From: Methanosalsum sp.
Lineage (GTDB): Archaea > Halobacteriota > Methanosarcinia > Methanosarcinales > Methanosarcinaceae
Assembly (NCBI GenBank): GCA_007127385.1
Contig: SKZM01000104.1
Location: forward strand, 1 to 7,070
Direction of reading: 5' to 3'
DNA length: 7,070 nucleotides
Position 1 is the first letter of the stretch. The number at the start of each line of letters is the position of its first letter. Shown piece after piece: positions 6,576 to 7,070 of this stretch. The translations under genes were made by a program, and so were the position numbers. The notes below the pieces were generated by a model. The model worked only from the letters and a program-made list of their open reading frames with translations, was not told where the DNA came from and did not search any database.

Positions 6576-7070
6576 TTAGATATACCTGTTAATAATTTTT
6601 CTAAAACCAGAATATTTTATTGTGCATATTTCTTCGTTTTCGAATATCTGAAAGCCTTCATTAACACTTGCAGAAATATGTTTCCCCAGTGAACAGGTAT
6701 TAAGCCTTGATTTCAGGAGTGAAGTTGCACAAGTATATTTTCTGGGCATGTCACATACATATTTTCCATCCTCAATATAGAATGAAAAGACATCATCCAT
6801 ATGTTTATATTTTAGCTTGAATTTTTCTGCATGATCCCGAAGCCATACAGGCGGACCAATATGTTTTTTCATCTGAGGTAGCCGGGATGAGATCAGTTCA
6901 AAATAAACGATAGCTTTTGCGTCTTTTTCATTTATTCCAGCCCATGAAAATGATCTTAGAACCCTGAAATGGTATTGTTCCAGCAGATCAGAAACTGATT
7001 TTTCCATTTTATATAACTGAGGGTAGATAACATCTTCAACTTCATCAGGCTTTTCAAAAGAAATTGCAAT
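6576..7070 (-). CDS. cca: Archaeal CCA-adding tRNA nucleotidyltransferase, C-terminal part
   Basis: The gene product adds or repairs the CCA end of tRNA. Only the last 164 residues lie in the window; the reading frame stays open to the right edge, so the start and the N-terminal nucleotidyltransferase head with its metal-binding carboxylates are outside. The visible part is the body/tail region of the class I archaeal enzyme. Read from the edge, it begins with FEKPDEVEDVIYPQLYK, then DLLEQYHFRVLRSF, a stretch ending VYFELISSRLP, and KHIGPPVWLRDHAEKFKLKY, which are characteristic of archaeal Cca. An internal Met at 7005-7007 is not the start, because conserved sequence continues before it. It converges on the glycosylase gene with one base between the stops and belongs to a separate transcript. 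Confidence 0.93.
   Translation of the reverse strand: MAISFEKPDEVEDVIYPQLYKMEKSVSDLLEQYHFRVLRSFSWAGINEKDAKAIVYFELISSRLPQMKKHIGPPVWLRDHAEKFKLKYKHMDDVFSFYIEDGKYVCDMPRKYTCATSLLKSRLNTCSLGKHISASVNEGFQIFENEEICTIKYSGFRKIINRYI
6588..6642 (+). terminator. Possible T-rich termination zone of the + strand gene run
   Basis: Beginning about 14 bases after the glycosylase stop, the + strand is rich in T-runs, including AATTTTT (6594-6600), ATTTTAT (6613-6619) and CGTTTTCG (6635-6642). Archaeal transcription commonly ends at such U-rich stretches without a hairpin. Because the opposite gene begins one base after the glycosylase stop, any terminator for the + strand has to lie inside the antisense of cca. 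The region is also coding on the other strand, so the T-richness may simply reflect its codons. Confidence 0.3.

Noticed and set aside
6576..7007. A complete 143-residue gene starting at the ATG at 7007 on the - strand
   Set aside because: The frame stays open to the window edge, and the 21 codons before this ATG encode conserved CCA-enzyme sequence, so it is an internal Met of a longer gene.

Overview
The window reads as chromosomal DNA from a methanogenic archaeon, most likely a methylotrophic member of the Methanosarcinales (Methanolobus, Methanococcoides or Methanohalophilus type). The evidence is an archaeal class I CCA-adding enzyme, two ADP-dependent sugar kinases of the archaeal glucokinase/phosphofructokinase family, an OGG1-type glycosylase of archaeal character, ribosome binding sites such as AGGTGG and GGTGAT, and an AT-leaning base composition. 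The genus is inference. No insertion sequence, tRNA, rRNA, CRISPR array or phage gene is visible.

Layout: six genes run on the + strand, closely packed: argC (99-1112), a two-CBS-domain protein (1189-1653), argJ (1669-2853), ADP-dependent kinase 1 (2877-4343), ADP-dependent kinase 2 (4368-5735) and an OGG1-family DNA glycosylase (5741-6574). The gaps are 76, 15, 23, 24 and 5 bases, so most or all of them are probably one transcript, with a possible second promoter in the 76-base argC/CBS gap. The 3' part of cca lies on the - strand (7070-6576, its 5' end outside the window) and meets the glycosylase gene tail to tail with one base between the stop codons. Bases 1-98 hold a weak TATA-like element, a ribosome binding site and short repeats, but no recognisable gene.

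Function: ArgC and ArgJ are two steps of the acetylated ornithine/arginine pathway. ArgJ recycles the acetyl group from N-acetylornithine to glutamate. The CBS protein between them could sense adenine nucleotides. The two ADP-dependent kinases belong to the modified glycolysis of archaea, in which ADP rather than ATP donates phosphate to glucose or fructose-6-phosphate; having two divergent copies side by side is the most notable feature of the window. The glycosylase removes oxidised purines and is translationally close to kinase 2. The arginine, sugar-kinase and repair genes have no obvious common pathway.

I did not find a convincing wholly new system. The points most worth following are the diverged kinase pair, the changed lesion-pocket residues in the glycosylase, the CBS protein inside the arginine genes, and a palindrome placed like an operator in front of it.
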